A stretch of DNA of 64,000 bases from Faecalibacterium prausnitzii (GTDB lineage Bacteria > Bacillota > Clostridia > Oscillospirales > Ruminococcaceae). The translations under genes were made by a program, and so were the position numbers. The notes below the pieces were generated by a model, which made no database searches, had not been told where the DNA came from, and worked only from the letters and a program-made list of their open reading frames with translations. Below, one piece after another: positions 1-7,934 of this stretch; position 1 is the stretch's first letter, and each line of letters starts with the position of its first letter. The stretch spans positions 62,001-126,000 of the forward strand of contig NZ_CP065377.1 in NCBI RefSeq assembly GCF_019967995.1, in the 5' to 3' direction.

Positions 1-406
1 GAATGTCAAGACTGCTGCACTCGTTCAGTGGGTTTGCAGATACAGCCACGCGCCTGCCGTCATCGGTGGTGACACCCCGTGTGTGCTCTCCACAGGTGGC
101 GGTGCGAATCTGCTTCAACAGTGCGTAGCTCAAATACGTTGTGAAACTGCCCTGTTCTTCGTTGTAGTGCTTGGCAGCATAGTCCACCGCAAAATAACCT
201 TCCTGCACAAGATCATCAAAAGACAGGCCTGCACTATCGGCAACGGGCTTGTTCTTCTCATACCATTGCCACAGCTGCCGCCGTACAAAGCCCTTGTTGA
301 CCTCCCACAGCTGGCCCAGTGCAAAGCTGTTCCCGGCGGCTGCCAGAGCAGCAAGGGCTGCGTTTGTGGCCTGCTGGTCGGTCTGCTTTGGTCGATTCTG
401 CTCCAT
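1..406 (-). CDS. Sigma-70-like RNA polymerase sigma factor, 3' end outside window
   Basis: Reading the minus strand from an ATG at 406 gives 135 codons still open at the window edge, so the protein is partial. The start follows a GGAAGG ribosome site. Residues about 64-105 carry a sigma region 2-like stretch (SFDDLVQEGYFAV, then YNEEQGSFTTYLSYALLKQI), the part that binds core polymerase and the -10 element. Such small sigma-like factors are common in Clostridia mobile elements. It lies downstream of the helicase/DnaD block on the same strand, after a 480-bp repeat-rich gap, which fits an element-encoded regulator of the element's own genes. Region 4 cannot be seen, so sigma factor is likely but not certain. 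Confidence 0.72.
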   Translation of the reverse strand, partial: MEQNRPKQTDQQATNAALAALAAAGNSFALGQLWEVNKGFVRRQLWQWYEKNKPVADSAGLSFDDLVQEGYFAVDYAAKHYNEEQGSFTTYLSYALLKQIRTATCGEHTRGVTTDDGRRVAVSANPLNECSSLDI

Positions 407-890
407 TGCTACATCCTTCCTTTTTTCGTGCGCATTTTTGTTCACAATGAGAGTTTATTGACACGATACGCGGGCGCGTATGACTGTGTGAACAAACTAC
501 GCACCTCGCCTTTTTTAGTGCGCACAAACGCGCACATTGACGTTCTCTTTTTTTATGCCGCACAAATCCGCACAGACTTCTTTTTTAGGCTGCAAAAACT
601 CGAATTTATATACACGATAACACGCGCCTGCGGGTAATGTCAACAAAATGCTATTTTACGTCACTTTCGTTCTATAAAATGTCCGCTTTTTTGCCTGTTC
701 ATCGCCTGCTTGCTCCCTGTACAAATATTAGTCTTTTTCGCCGCTGAACCACCGCTGAAATGCTGTTTTGCGCCGCTTCACCGCCGCTTTCATTCATCAC
801 ACGGCAACAACGAGAAAAGGCGCACAGGTTGCCCCATGCGCCCGGTGTGTCTCGTGTTTTCTCGTGGTTCGCTCGTTGTTTGGTCGGGGT
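407..890. repeat. Non-coding gap with 10-bp phased CGCACA repeats and a palindrome
   Basis: No convincing gene here. CGCACA-type repeats occur in two pairs, at 521 and 531 and at 559 and 569, each spaced 10 bp, with a further CGCAC at 500. A palindrome (ATACGC-GGGC-GCGTAT, 466-481) lies between inverted GTTCACA (440-446) and TGTGAAC (487-493). A minus-strand TTGACA at 642-637 could serve the sigma gene. Repeats phased to the helical turn beside DnaB/DnaD-type genes suggest protein-binding iterons or an element origin. This is inference. Confidence 0.4.
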
Positions 891-1391
891 TCACTGCTGC
901 GGTTGGTCAACGGCGATATCAAGCACCGGTTTGCCGTATGCGTTGATTGCGGGGATGATTTTCAGTTCCGTGCTGGGAGCCTTGGTGTTGCGCGTGGCCT
1001 GAAACTGCAAAATGATGCCTGCACTGGGGTCGATGCCGTCGGCTGTATCCAGCGGCTTGCAGTTGCCGAAGTAATCTGGCAGCTGTGCAGCAATATCGTC
1101 CGTACTGGGATTGCCGGAAGGGTCAAAGGCCGCGGCTCTGGGGGCTTCATGGATGGTCAGTTCATCCGTGGTAATGGCGGCCTGAAGTTCGGCCGCACGA
1201 TCAAAAGCGTTGTTCTCTGCCAGCTCCACAGCTTCACTCACCGCCAGATATAGCGCATCCTTGGTTTCAGGATCGTTGACCTTTTTGAAAAGCTGGAAGC
1301 ATTCATGCAGCTTGTTCATCAGGGGTTTGCAGTTGGAACGGTCGATAGCTTTGCAAAAAAGTGCATTGTTGTCAGTATGGTTGATGATCAT
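891..1391 (-). CDS. Hypothetical protein of the mobile element
   Basis: A 166-residue protein starting at an ATG with a good AAAGGA site. The N-terminal part is helical and acidic (NKLHECFQLFKKVNDPETKDALY, about 26-48). The C-terminal half is richer in Pro, Gly and Ala and looks less ordered. No transmembrane segment, signal peptide or motif is visible and I do not recognise the family. It lies in the same orientation between the helicase block and the sigma-like gene, so it probably belongs to the element's replication or regulation operon. Confidence 0.6.
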   Translation of the reverse strand: MIINHTDNNALFCKAIDRSNCKPLMNKLHECFQLFKKVNDPETKDALYLAVSEAVELAENNAFDRAAELQAAITTDELTIHEAPRAAAFDPSGNPSTDDIAAQLPDYFGNCKPLDTADGIDPSAGIILQFQATRNTKAPSTELKIIPAINAYGKPVLDIAVDQPQQ

Positions 1392-1459
1392 GGAAAAGTC
1401 CTTTCTGTGCCCTTACTGGACACGTTCAAAATCAACACCGCCGGGGTACGGTCGGTGGT

Positions 1460-1627
1460 TCAGCTGTGCATATAGGGCAGCAGCATGTGATAGATCATCT
1501 GCAAGACGTGCAGTGGAATGCTTGGCCCATGCTGCAAGGCTGTTTCAATACATGCGATATACTGCGCACCGGTTGCATCATAATGATACGGCTCCCGGCG
1601 GTGCGGGCGGTTTGGATTGTGTTTCAT
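1460..1627 (-). CDS. Small hypothetical protein (55 aa)
   Basis: A short minus-strand frame begins at the ATG at 1627 behind a clear AGAAGGTGA ribosome site and ends at a TGA at 1460. The product starts MKHNPNRPHRREPYHYDATG: a basic His/Arg/Pro-rich head followed by a hydrophobic, possibly helical, tail (VLQMIYHMLLPYMHS). It starts 5 bp downstream of the helicase gene's end, consistent with translation from the same mRNA. Function unknown; support is the start signal and position only. Confidence 0.45.
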   Translation of the reverse strand: MKHNPNRPHRREPYHYDATGAQYIACIETALQHGPSIPLHVLQMIYHMLLPYMHS

Positions 1628-1631
1628 GGCT

Positions 1632-2843
1632 TCACCTTCTTTCTAACTCGCTTGTGACAGCGAGAAAACGTTGGCGGGGCTTGTCGAAGGTCAGGGGGAT
1701 CTCACCCACACGGCCCTCTTTGTTTTTCGCTAGGACGGCTTGATATTGCTCTCCATCGTCCGAAAGAAGCAGGATAGCGTCTGCGTCCTGTTCCAACTGG
1801 CCAGATTCCTTCAGATCGGCGGCAGAGGGGGCACTGTGGGCGGCGTTGCGGTTGAGCTGAGCCAGAGCTACCACCAAGATTCCGGTGGTCTGTGCCAGCT
1901 CATGCAGGGCAATGGAAATACCCGTTATCTGCTGGTATCGGTCTTTGGCCTTGCCGTCAGAAAGCAGTTGCAAGTAATCGATAAAAACGACCTGCGCTTT
2001 CATCCGCTGCGCCTGTGCCTTTGCCCATCCAACACCCTTGCCGGACGCTGAACGGATGTACAGCGGCAATTTGTGCAGATCTGCAAGGTCGTCAAGTTCA
2101 GACTGTGGTACTCGCTTGGCCTTCACATCGGCCAGCGGGGCCGCCAGACGGTTCGCAATGATGCGGGCGGCAAGAGTATCCGAGTCGGTTTCCAGCGAGA
2201 AATAACACACTCTCAGCCCCCGCCGGGCCTGTTCGCAGGCCATTTGCAAGGATAAGGCCGTTTTGCCTGCGCTGGGTCTGCCGCCGATGATAAACAAGTT
2301 ACCCGGGGACAGCTTGAGGTACTTGTCCAGCACCGGAATGCCGCTGGGAATGTACATCGGTTTTTCATCCAGTTTGCGGATGTAGCTGGCTACCAGCTCC
2401 CCGATAGGCTTAAAATCCCGTTCTTCCCGGTCAAGGGTCAGTGCCTCACCCATCCGGGAATACAGGTCAGGCAGGTCTGCAAAGGTGGTCAGGCTGCTGC
2501 CTGCCTGCAGGGCCAGACTCTGGAACTGCGTCAAAGCGGCCTGCTCCCGAATGACCTGCGTCCAGCTCTCCACGCTTTCACGGGTTATGCGGATGCACTC
2601 GGCTTCACACGCCTGTGCGCATTCCACAATGGCCGTGCTCTGCTCTGGATATCGGGCGCAAATCTCCACAGCGTCCAGCTTCCCGGTCGCATTCCAAAAG
2701 CCAGACAGGGCGACGAACACTGGTTGAAGGTCAGCCGGGAAATATTCGATTTCCAGTTCCGGCAGAGAATAGGGTGCAAGGTCGGGCTTGATGAGCAGAG
2801 CACCCAGTAAGATTTTCGGTGTATTCACGTCAGCACCTCCCAT
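1632..2843 (-). CDS. DnaB-like replicative helicase
   Basis: 403 residues. The N-terminal about 110 residues resemble the small helical DnaB N domain, and the rest is a RecA-like ATPase. Walker A is GGRPSAGKT (187-195), Walker B-like VVFIDYLQLL is at 285-294, and a C-terminal QLEQDADAILLL stretch is typical of DnaB. Family role: hexameric 5'-3' helicase that unwinds DNA at the fork. It overlaps the upstream DnaD-like gene by 19 bp, so the two are translationally coupled and likely act together to open the element's origin. Chromosomal DnaB is usually about 440 residues and not beside an integrase, so this is probably the element's own copy. Confidence 0.88.
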   Translation of the reverse strand: MGGADVNTPKILLGALLIKPDLAPYSLPELEIEYFPADLQPVFVALSGFWNATGKLDAVEICARYPEQSTAIVECAQACEAECIRITRESVESWTQVIREQAALTQFQSLALQAGSSLTTFADLPDLYSRMGEALTLDREERDFKPIGELVASYIRKLDEKPMYIPSGIPVLDKYLKLSPGNLFIIGGRPSAGKTALSLQMACEQARRGLRVCYFSLETDSDTLAARIIANRLAAPLADVKAKRVPQSELDDLADLHKLPLYIRSASGKGVGWAKAQAQRMKAQVVFIDYLQLLSDGKAKDRYQQITGISIALHELAQTTGILVVALAQLNRNAAHSAPSAADLKESGQLEQDADAILLLSDDGEQYQAVLAKNKEGRVGEIPLTFDKPRQRFLAVTSELERR

Positions 2844-3574
2844 TTGCGTTCCTGCTGTTGGTCGGGCTTCTTCCGGGCTTCCCGGCGGGCCTCTACGTCA
2901 CCCAATGTGCGCACCCCGTCGGCCTGCCAGCTTTTCAGGATGCCGTTTGCGTACTTCCAAGACCTGTGCCCGCTCTCGGCGGCTTCGTCAAACGCCAAAC
3001 AGATTACCTCTGCCGGAATAGAATCGCGGTAGCGTTGTAGCTTGTCCAGTGCCGAACGTGGGAAGTCCCCTATCACCTGTTGGAAGTGCTGCACGATCTC
3101 GGCAAGGGCTGAATCTGTGCGAGAATCGGCGGCAGTTGTGGCGGTAGTATCTGGTATATCTGTAACTGTAACTGTAGCTGTATTTGTATCTGTATCTGTA
3201 CGGTGCGAATGCACACCGTCATACCCAGTTAAATGCGTTTGCATCTTTTCGGATGCGTTCGTATTCGATTGCATTTCAGATTCAGCACTCGCTTGTGCGT
3301 TTTTTCCCCATCGTGCATTCGCAGACGCGGTAGCCTTTTCTGATTTTTCCCGATACTTTGCAAAGTCTTTATCTATGCCGTCCTTCATCGAACGCCAAAG
3401 GCCACGCATTCCACGATCTTTATATTGTTGTGGGACTGCTCCCTCTTTGGCGTAGCTGTATAAGTCGCGAACAATCTGCCCGATTTCATCGTTGGTATAA
3501 TCCTGTGTTAGATTTTCCAGCCAGACGAAACGCAGGACGATGCTTTCAGGACTTTTTCCTTTCAAGGCTATCAC
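2825..3574 (-). CDS. DnaD-type replication initiation protein
   Basis: 249 residues. The N-terminal 60 (FVWLENLTQDYTNDEIGQIV) resemble the DUF6291-type head found in Clostridia phage and element proteins. A middle stretch is Thr/Asp-rich and low in complexity (about 125-155). The C-terminus has the DnaD/DnaB_2 look, with an aromatic, basic helix ending in YANGILKSW near 210. Such proteins remodel origin DNA and help load the helicase, and the helicase gene follows with a 19-bp overlap. It overlaps the excisionase upstream by 4 bp. Domain assignment is from motif appearance only. Confidence 0.72.
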   Translation of the reverse strand: MIALKGKSPESIVLRFVWLENLTQDYTNDEIGQIVRDLYSYAKEGAVPQQYKDRGMRGLWRSMKDGIDKDFAKYREKSEKATASANARWGKNAQASAESEMQSNTNASEKMQTHLTGYDGVHSHRTDTDTNTATVTVTDIPDTTATTAADSRTDSALAEIVQHFQQVIGDFPRSALDKLQRYRDSIPAEVICLAFDEAAESGHRSWKYANGILKSWQADGVRTLGDVEARREARKKPDQQQERKWEVLT

Positions 3575-3801
3575 CTCGCTACCCGGCGGATGCCCTGGGC
3601 GGTTTCTTCCACGTCCGTCGGGTCTCCCTGTTCAAAGTACCGGGCCAGACTGTCCAGATTCACAAGCCAGCGGTGCCCGGCGTTCACATACCGGATTTTA
3701 CCTTGCTTGCACAGCCGCCGGATATAGGCCGGAGATAGATCGTAAATTTCAGCGGCCTTCGCTACGGTGCCCATGTTTGGGTATCGGATGGTATCACCCA
3801 T
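3571..3801 (-). CDS. xis: Excisionase-family DNA-binding protein
   Basis: About 76 residues from the ATG at 3801, chosen because GGGAGG lies just upstream; a longer frame reaches 3861 without such support. The body (KAAEIYDLSPAYIRRLCKQG, then NAGHRWLVNLDSLARYF) is the winged-helix MerR/Xis fold in which a helix-turn-helix is followed by a wing. Such proteins bend DNA at attachment sites and push a tyrosine integrase toward excision, or act as element repressors. It opens the operon that continues into DnaD and DnaB genes with a 4-bp overlap. Confidence 0.75.
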   Translation of the reverse strand: MGDTIRYPNMGTVAKAAEIYDLSPAYIRRLCKQGKIRYVNAGHRWLVNLDSLARYFEQGDPTDVEETAQGIRRVAR

Positions 3802-4145
3802 TCTTGTACCTCCCAAGTTGTTTTTTGTGTTGCTTCGTTCGTCGTGGCCGCATAATATCACGGTCGAAAAAGAATTGCAATACCGCCAAATTTCAACCGA
3901 AAATAAAGGCGATGCAGCATTGTTGGAACCAAGTCTTTTGCGTCAAAATCCATCTGTTGCCATCTGGTGTCATTTGGTGCCATCCAGTGTCATGCAGTAT
4001 CCCAGAGTGCCAAGGATTACCAAGGGTTTTCAGGGGAACGCTTGCCTGCTTTATGGATAGATGATGCAGAATAGTCACACCGAAAAAGATAGATGAAATT
4101 GATTCACCTAAAAAATGAATGGATACGATGATTGACTGGCTCTTA

Positions 4146-4355
4146 TCAGGAGTGCTGTCTGGACTTCTTCATCCGTTCAATGGCATTAAAGCAGTCTTGC
4201 TTTTCGCTTTCCGAAAGTTCTCGGCGAAGTTTCTTTGAAAGAGTTCCATCTGTAATGCCAAGTTCTGCCGCAAGCTGCCAAAGATAAAAGCCCTCATCGG
4301 CGACTGCAAGCCGGATGTCCCTGTTTGGCTTTGAAATTCTGGATAAATTATTCAT
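4146..4355 (-). CDS. Small HTH regulator
   Basis: 69 residues from the ATG at 4355, which has an AGAAAGGAAA site; the longer frame to 4478 lacks one. The sequence runs RLAVADEGFYLWQLAAELGI-TDGTLSKKLRRELSESEKQ, which fits a compact helix-turn-helix of Cro type, with the recognition helix around TDGTLSKKL. It sits between excisionase and integrase on the opposite strand from the integrase, a usual place for an element's switch regulator. Target unknown. Confidence 0.62.
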   Translation of the reverse strand: MNNLSRISKPNRDIRLAVADEGFYLWQLAAELGITDGTLSKKLRRELSESEKQDCFNAIERMKKSRQHS

Positions 4356-4748
4356 GAAGTTTCCTTTCTCTCTTGTACAGAGCAGCCCAACGTGATATGC
4401 TAAAACTGCAAACAATTTTCGTTGCGGTTGTTGTGCTTGCATGATGCCACACTTTGCAAAAGCAGTCAACATCTCCAATAGCCGATTTTCTAATTGCTAA
4501 AAAATTATGAACTGTAAACATTTTTCACAAGGCGCACAGATTGAACTTGTTGGATTTTTCTTGCCATTTTTTTAGACTTGCTCAGACTTTTTCAGAGCGT
4601 TTCAGGTGTGTTCTGGTTTCTTCAAGCCCTAGACGCATCGCTTTTGCAGAACATGGAGTTTTGTTTTGAATGTTTACAAATATTGTAGCTGATTATCTAA
4701 AGTGTAAAATTTCTGTGAATTCATTTTTTTCGTAAAGGAGTGTGCAAG

Positions 4749-6179
4749 ATGGCTAAAATCGTAAAGCGGATGAAGAAGGACGGCTCTTGTTCGTACTGCA
4801 TCCGGGTTTCCAACGGCTACGACCAGCAGGGCCGTCAGGTGATGGTAAACCGCACCTTCACTCCACCGCCGGGTATGACCGGGAAGAAGCTGGAAAAAGA
4901 GCTGCAACGGCAGGCAGATGCCTTTGAACAGGAAGTACACAGCGGTATTTCTCTGGATGCGTCCATGAAGCTGGATGAGCTGATAGAACGCTGGTTCACC
5001 GAGTACGCAGACCGCCAGCTGAAGCCCAAGACGGCCACCGAATACAGAAAGCTGGTGCCGCGCGTGTCCGCTGCTCTGGGTCACATGAAGGTCAACCAGA
5101 TACGCCCGGCGCACCTCATGGCGTTCTATGCGAACCTGTCCGAGGACGGAGTGCGGCAAGATTCCACCTATACGGCAACGGCTGCGCTGCTGAAGCTGCT
5201 GCCGAAAGGCCAGCGGGCAAGGATCCGGGAAGTCGCCGGGGTGGGCGAGGAAACCATGCGAGGGCTGTGCAGTGGCAAGCCTGTCAGCCGTAAAACTGCC
5301 GAGAAGGTGGCCGATGCCGCCGGGCTGCCCATGTCCAAAGCATTCACCGAGAAGGTCAGGGCGGGTGGTAAGCTGGGCGGCAACACGCAGCTGCACTATC
5401 ACCGCTTTTTGTCGAGCGTGTTTGAAAAGGCGGTCAAGTGGCAACTGATTGATGAAAACCCCTGCCGGCGCACAGAAGCCCCAAAAGCGGCAGAAATCGA
5501 AGTGGAAGCCTTACAGGAAGAGGACGTTGCAAAGCTGTTGGAAGCCCTGCAGGACGCGCCAGCACAGTACAGCGTTATCACACAGCTTGCCTTGCTCACA
5601 GGTGCCCGCCGGGGCGAGATATGCGCCTTGCGCTGGTCGGACATTGACCTTGACGCGGGTGTGATCTCCATCAACAGGACGGTGCAGAACATCGCCGGGC
5701 GCGGCACGGTGTTCACAGCACCCAAGACAAAACGCTCCCGGCGGTACATCAAGATAGGCCCGGAGTGTGTGCAGCTGCTGCGGGAGTACTGCCAGCACCA
5801 GAAGGCCGAACGGTTTAAGGTCGGCTCCGAGTGGGTGCGCCGGGTGGAGATCGAGAACGGCAAGACTGTGGACAATGATCTGCTGTTCACCCGTTGGAAC
5901 GGCCAGCCGTTCGACCCCAACGCGGTTACATCGTGGTTTCCGGGCTTTCTGGCCGCCCATGACCTTCCGGCGGTTCACTTCCACAGCCTGCGGCATACCA
6001 ACGCCAGCTTGCTGATAGCGGCTCATGTGCCTGTTACCACGGTGTCGGGTCGTCTGGGCCACGCCAAGACAAGCACCACCACAGACATTTACGCCGGGTT
6101 CATCCGTTCCAGCGATGCGGCGGCAGCGGACGCGCTGACAGACGTTTTCAGCCGTATCAAGGAAAAGTCCCACGCATAA
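4749..6179 (+). CDS. int: Tyrosine recombinase (integrase) with an inserted HTH-like segment
   Basis: 476 residues. The ATG at 4749 lies 8 bp after AAAGGAG; an upstream GTG at 4740 abuts that site and is unlikely. The N-terminus is an arm-type DNA-binding domain, followed by a SAM-like core-binding domain and the catalytic domain. Active-site residues are visible: Arg in TGARRGE (about 287), Lys in PKTKRS, H-x-x-R in HSLRH (412/415), His in GHAKTS (438) and nucleophile Tyr in TDIYAGF (448). Residues about 142-202 break the core-binding domain with a Cro/LacI-like helix-turn-helix (VAGVGEETMRGLCSGKPVSR). It sits at the element's right edge, 230 bp from a tRNA-Arg 3' end, as expected for integration there. 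Confidence 0.93.
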   Translation: MAKIVKRMKKDGSCSYCIRVSNGYDQQGRQVMVNRTFTPPPGMTGKKLEKELQRQADAFEQEVHSGISLDASMKLDELIERWFTEYADRQLKPKTATEYRKLVPRVSAALGHMKVNQIRPAHLMAFYANLSEDGVRQDSTYTATAALLKLLPKGQRARIREVAGVGEETMRGLCSGKPVSRKTAEKVADAAGLPMSKAFTEKVRAGGKLGGNTQLHYHRFLSSVFEKAVKWQLIDENPCRRTEAPKAAEIEVEALQEEDVAKLLEALQDAPAQYSVITQLALLTGARRGEICALRWSDIDLDAGVISINRTVQNIAGRGTVFTAPKTKRSRRYIKIGPECVQLLREYCQHQKAERFKVGSEWVRRVEIENGKTVDNDLLFTRWNGQPFDPNAVTSWFPGFLAAHDLPAVHFHSLRHTNASLLIAAHVPVTTVSGRLGHAKTSTTTDIYAGFIRSSDAAAADALTDVFSRIKEKSHA

Positions 6180-6184
6180 CAAAA

Positions 6185-6225
6185 GACGGCTCACAGGGGC
6201 GTTTCTGCTGCTCCTGTAAGCCGTC
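6185..6225 (+). terminator. Hairpin after the integrase
   Basis: Imperfect 16-bp inverted repeat (GACGGCTCACAGGGGC at 6185-6200, its near-complement at 6210-6225) followed by a short T run. It starts 5 bp after the integrase stop and probably ends that transcript. Confidence 0.6.
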
Positions 6226-6407
6226 AACTTTTTCACTCTTTTCATTCTGTCCTATTTATGGGATGATACGCCCTCTTGAATGTGCCTTGTTTTTGCCTTA
6301 CTGAATCGAAAAGAAGTGAAACGAAGATGCACGAAGAATAACGAAAACAACGATGAATCTATATAAAACGCAACGACCGAAAACGTCAAAAAACGTATAA
6401 TGGCTTT
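6226..6407. promoter_or_regulatory. AACGA-type repeats between integrase and attachment site
   Basis: No gene. A/T-rich DNA with recurring (A/C)ACGA words at about 6318, 6329, 6338, 6348 and 6371. Clustered short repeats between int and att are typical of arm-type integrase or Xis binding sites. This role is inferred from position. Confidence 0.35.
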
Positions 6408-6452
6408 CTACGAATCAGTAGGCCGGGGGTTCGAGTCCCTTCCATCGCACCA
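6408..6452 (+). other. Attachment site: 3' part of tRNA-Arg(ACG)
   Basis: The 45 nt run from the anticodon loop (CTACGAA, anticodon ACG) through the T arm (GGGGG-TTCGAGT-CCCTT) and acceptor strand to an encoded CCA. No 5' half of a tRNA precedes it, so this is not a working gene. It is the copy left when an element inserts into a tRNA gene. The complete tRNA would be at the element's other end, outside the window. Confidence 0.8.
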
Positions 6453-6610
6453 AACCATGAAAATCCGAACCTTTTCTCGATAGGAGAAGGGTTCGGATTT
6501 TTTGTTTTCTTCGGAAACGAAAACAAGGGCTCTTCCCTGACGGCTGTGTGTCCGAAACCTTATCAGAAGAAAGACCGTATCACGAAAGTCACAACTGTAA
6601 AGGTGCCGTA
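6408..6610 (+). repeat. Long direct repeat, copy 1 (tRNA end plus flank)
   Basis: About 203 bp made of the tRNA-Arg 3' end, its terminator hairpin (6460-6471 with 6490-6501, then T run) and a further 110 bp ending at GTGCCGTA. It matches 38753-38952 closely, with scattered substitutions and small gaps. Similarity stops just before the ribosome site of the next gene. Confidence 0.85.
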
Positions 6611-6629
6611 AGGCGGAAAGGACACGAGT

Positions 6630-6881
6630 ATGAAGTACGATGAAAGAACCTGCAAATTCAACATGGACACCGGCTGCGTGGAGCTGCTGCTTCGGGATGG
6701 GAGAATGATCTTCATTGACTGCACTGGGGTCGAGGATGAATTGGACGTGACCATGGCGCAGAGGTCAGAACTGGATTATCTCATCTACAATGACCCGCTG
6801 GGCTACGCGGATTTGATTATGAATGGCGATCCGAAGGAATATTTGAAAAATGTAACTGGGAGCCACAGGCTGGAAATCTAA
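6630..6881 (+). CDS. DUF6061-like small protein
   Basis: 83 residues with an ATG behind GCGGAAAGGA. The sequence (MKYDERTCKFNMDTGCVELL at the start, ELDYLIYNDPLGYADLIMNG later) resembles a short conserved family that I recall as DUF6061 in Faecalibacterium and relatives. It looks like a compact mixed alpha/beta cytoplasmic protein with no signal peptide. It lies directly after the tRNA-derived repeat and before a terminator, so it is a single-gene unit. Function unknown; the family name is from memory. Confidence 0.65.
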   Translation: MKYDERTCKFNMDTGCVELLLRDGRMIFIDCTGVEDELDVTMAQRSELDYLIYNDPLGYADLIMNGDPKEYLKNVTGSHRLEI

Positions 6882-6886
6882 ATGAA

Positions 6887-6932
6887 TGCTGGACAATACC
6901 ATTTTTGAGCTGGTGTTGTCCAGCATTTTTTT
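6887..6932 (+). terminator. Terminator after the DUF6061-like gene
   Basis: Perfect 10-bp stem (TGCTGGACAA at 6887-6896 with TTGTCCAGCA at 6916-6925) followed by seven T. Confidence 0.85.
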
Positions 6933-6969
6933 GGAGACCATCCCAATAGTTGCGTAAACCTCCGGAGAG

Positions 6970-7080
6970 GTGTAAAATTGAACCGACCCATAAAAATTAG
7001 ACAATAGACAAAAAGCCTCCCCGTGTAGGATAATAGAACTACACGAGGAGGTTTTGCTATGTCCGGAAAATACGTAAATC
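6970..7080 (+). mobile_element. Possible insertion-sequence end fragment
   Basis: TGTAAAATTGAACCGACCC followed by an A/T-rich stretch and then a short open start (ATGTCCGGAAAATACGTAAA) resembles the left end of an IS3-like element. No transposase continues, because the sirtuin gene end takes over at 7082. A remnant at best; IS identity is a guess from the appearance of the end. Confidence 0.25.
7011..7055 (-). terminator. Hairpin downstream of the sirtuin operon
   Basis: A near-perfect inverted repeat (AAAAGCCTCCCCGTGTAG at 7011-7028 with 7039-7055), which on the minus strand ends in a T run. It sits 27 bp past the last sirtuin stop and likely ends that operon. Confidence 0.65.
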
Positions 7081-7081
7081 G

Positions 7082-7918
7082 TTATGCCTCGCACGCCTCC
7101 CGGAGAGCAGGCAGCAACTCATCCAGCCGCCCGTCCAGTCCAAAGGACTTCTCTTTGATATTGTCCGCAATGTAGACCTCGCCCAGATTGATGGTCACAT
7201 AAGTGGCGTTTGGCTCGCTGGCCACCAGGCGCATCATCGGAGCCTTGATCAGCTGATTGCGCCAGCCAATGCCCAGCTCCAGAACCACCAGTTTCTTTCC
7301 GTGGTAGGTTTTCAGAAAGTTTTGGAACCGTGCCTGGGCAGTGGTATCCGGAATCATTCTCTGACCCGCGCCCATGTGGATGTCCATGGGACCTCCGCAC
7401 TTGGGACAACGCGGCACCAACTCTGTAGGCACATGGCCGCCCTGTTCGGCAGCGGATAATTTTTCGGCCACCTCTAAACTTGAATAGAGGGTGTCGTGGC
7501 AGGGATGGGCACACTGCATCGTAAACCAGTTGCCCTCGATCTCATAGATTTTCGTCGGATCGAAGCCACACAGTTCAAAGTGACCTTCTCCGTTTGATGT
7601 GACGACAAAGTAATCTTTCTCTCCCACAATGGCCTTCAAATCGTTCATCACCGGCGTAGGCTGGTACTGCCCGCAGTAATGATGGATGAGCCGAGCCCAG
7701 AAGGCCCACTTTTCCTCCTCGCTGGGCCATCCGGCCATCATGCCCTGCAAAATACAATGTAAGCCGTATTTTTGTTTGAAATCTCCAAACAATTCATCAA
7801 AGGCTGCATTATCTGCAAACAAATGCAATCCTTCGGTGATGGACAGGCCGTTACTGGCCCCGATCAGGATAGCGTCCGCTTCTCTGAATTTTTCCGCAAT
7901 AGGGTTCCAATCAATCAT
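7082..7918 (-). CDS. Sirtuin-like (SIR2 fold) protein, paralog 1
   Basis: 278 residues. The N-terminal nucleotide-binding glycine region is GASNGLS (20-26), then TSNGEGHF (107-114, replacing the canonical TQN-x-D motif) and EIEG (126-129), where ordinary deacetylases have the catalytic His of ELHG. A zinc ribbon is formed by Cys136, Cys140, Cys171 and Cys174. An Arg at 187 matches the Arg that I recall as catalytic in class M (SirTM) protein ADP-ribosyl transferases. Family role: NAD-dependent deacylation or ADP-ribosylation. This paralog is the most diverged, with Glu128 where paralogs 2 and 3 have Gln. It lies last in a three-gene run, 16 bp after paralog 2. Confidence 0.82.
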   Translation of the reverse strand: MIDWNPIAEKFREADAILIGASNGLSITEGLHLFADNAAFDELFGDFKQKYGLHCILQGMMAGWPSEEEKWAFWARLIHHYCGQYQPTPVMNDLKAIVGEKDYFVVTSNGEGHFELCGFDPTKIYEIEGNWFTMQCAHPCHDTLYSSLEVAEKLSAAEQGGHVPTELVPRCPKCGGPMDIHMGAGQRMIPDTTAQARFQNFLKTYHGKKLVVLELGIGWRNQLIKAPMMRLVASEPNATYVTINLGEVYIADNIKEKSFGLDGRLDELLPALREACEA

Positions 7919-7934
7919 ATTCGTTCGCCCCTTT

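Noticed and set aside
83..637. 184-codon plus-strand frame at the window start
   Set aside because: It is the complement of the sigma-like gene and the repeat gap, with no ribosome site.
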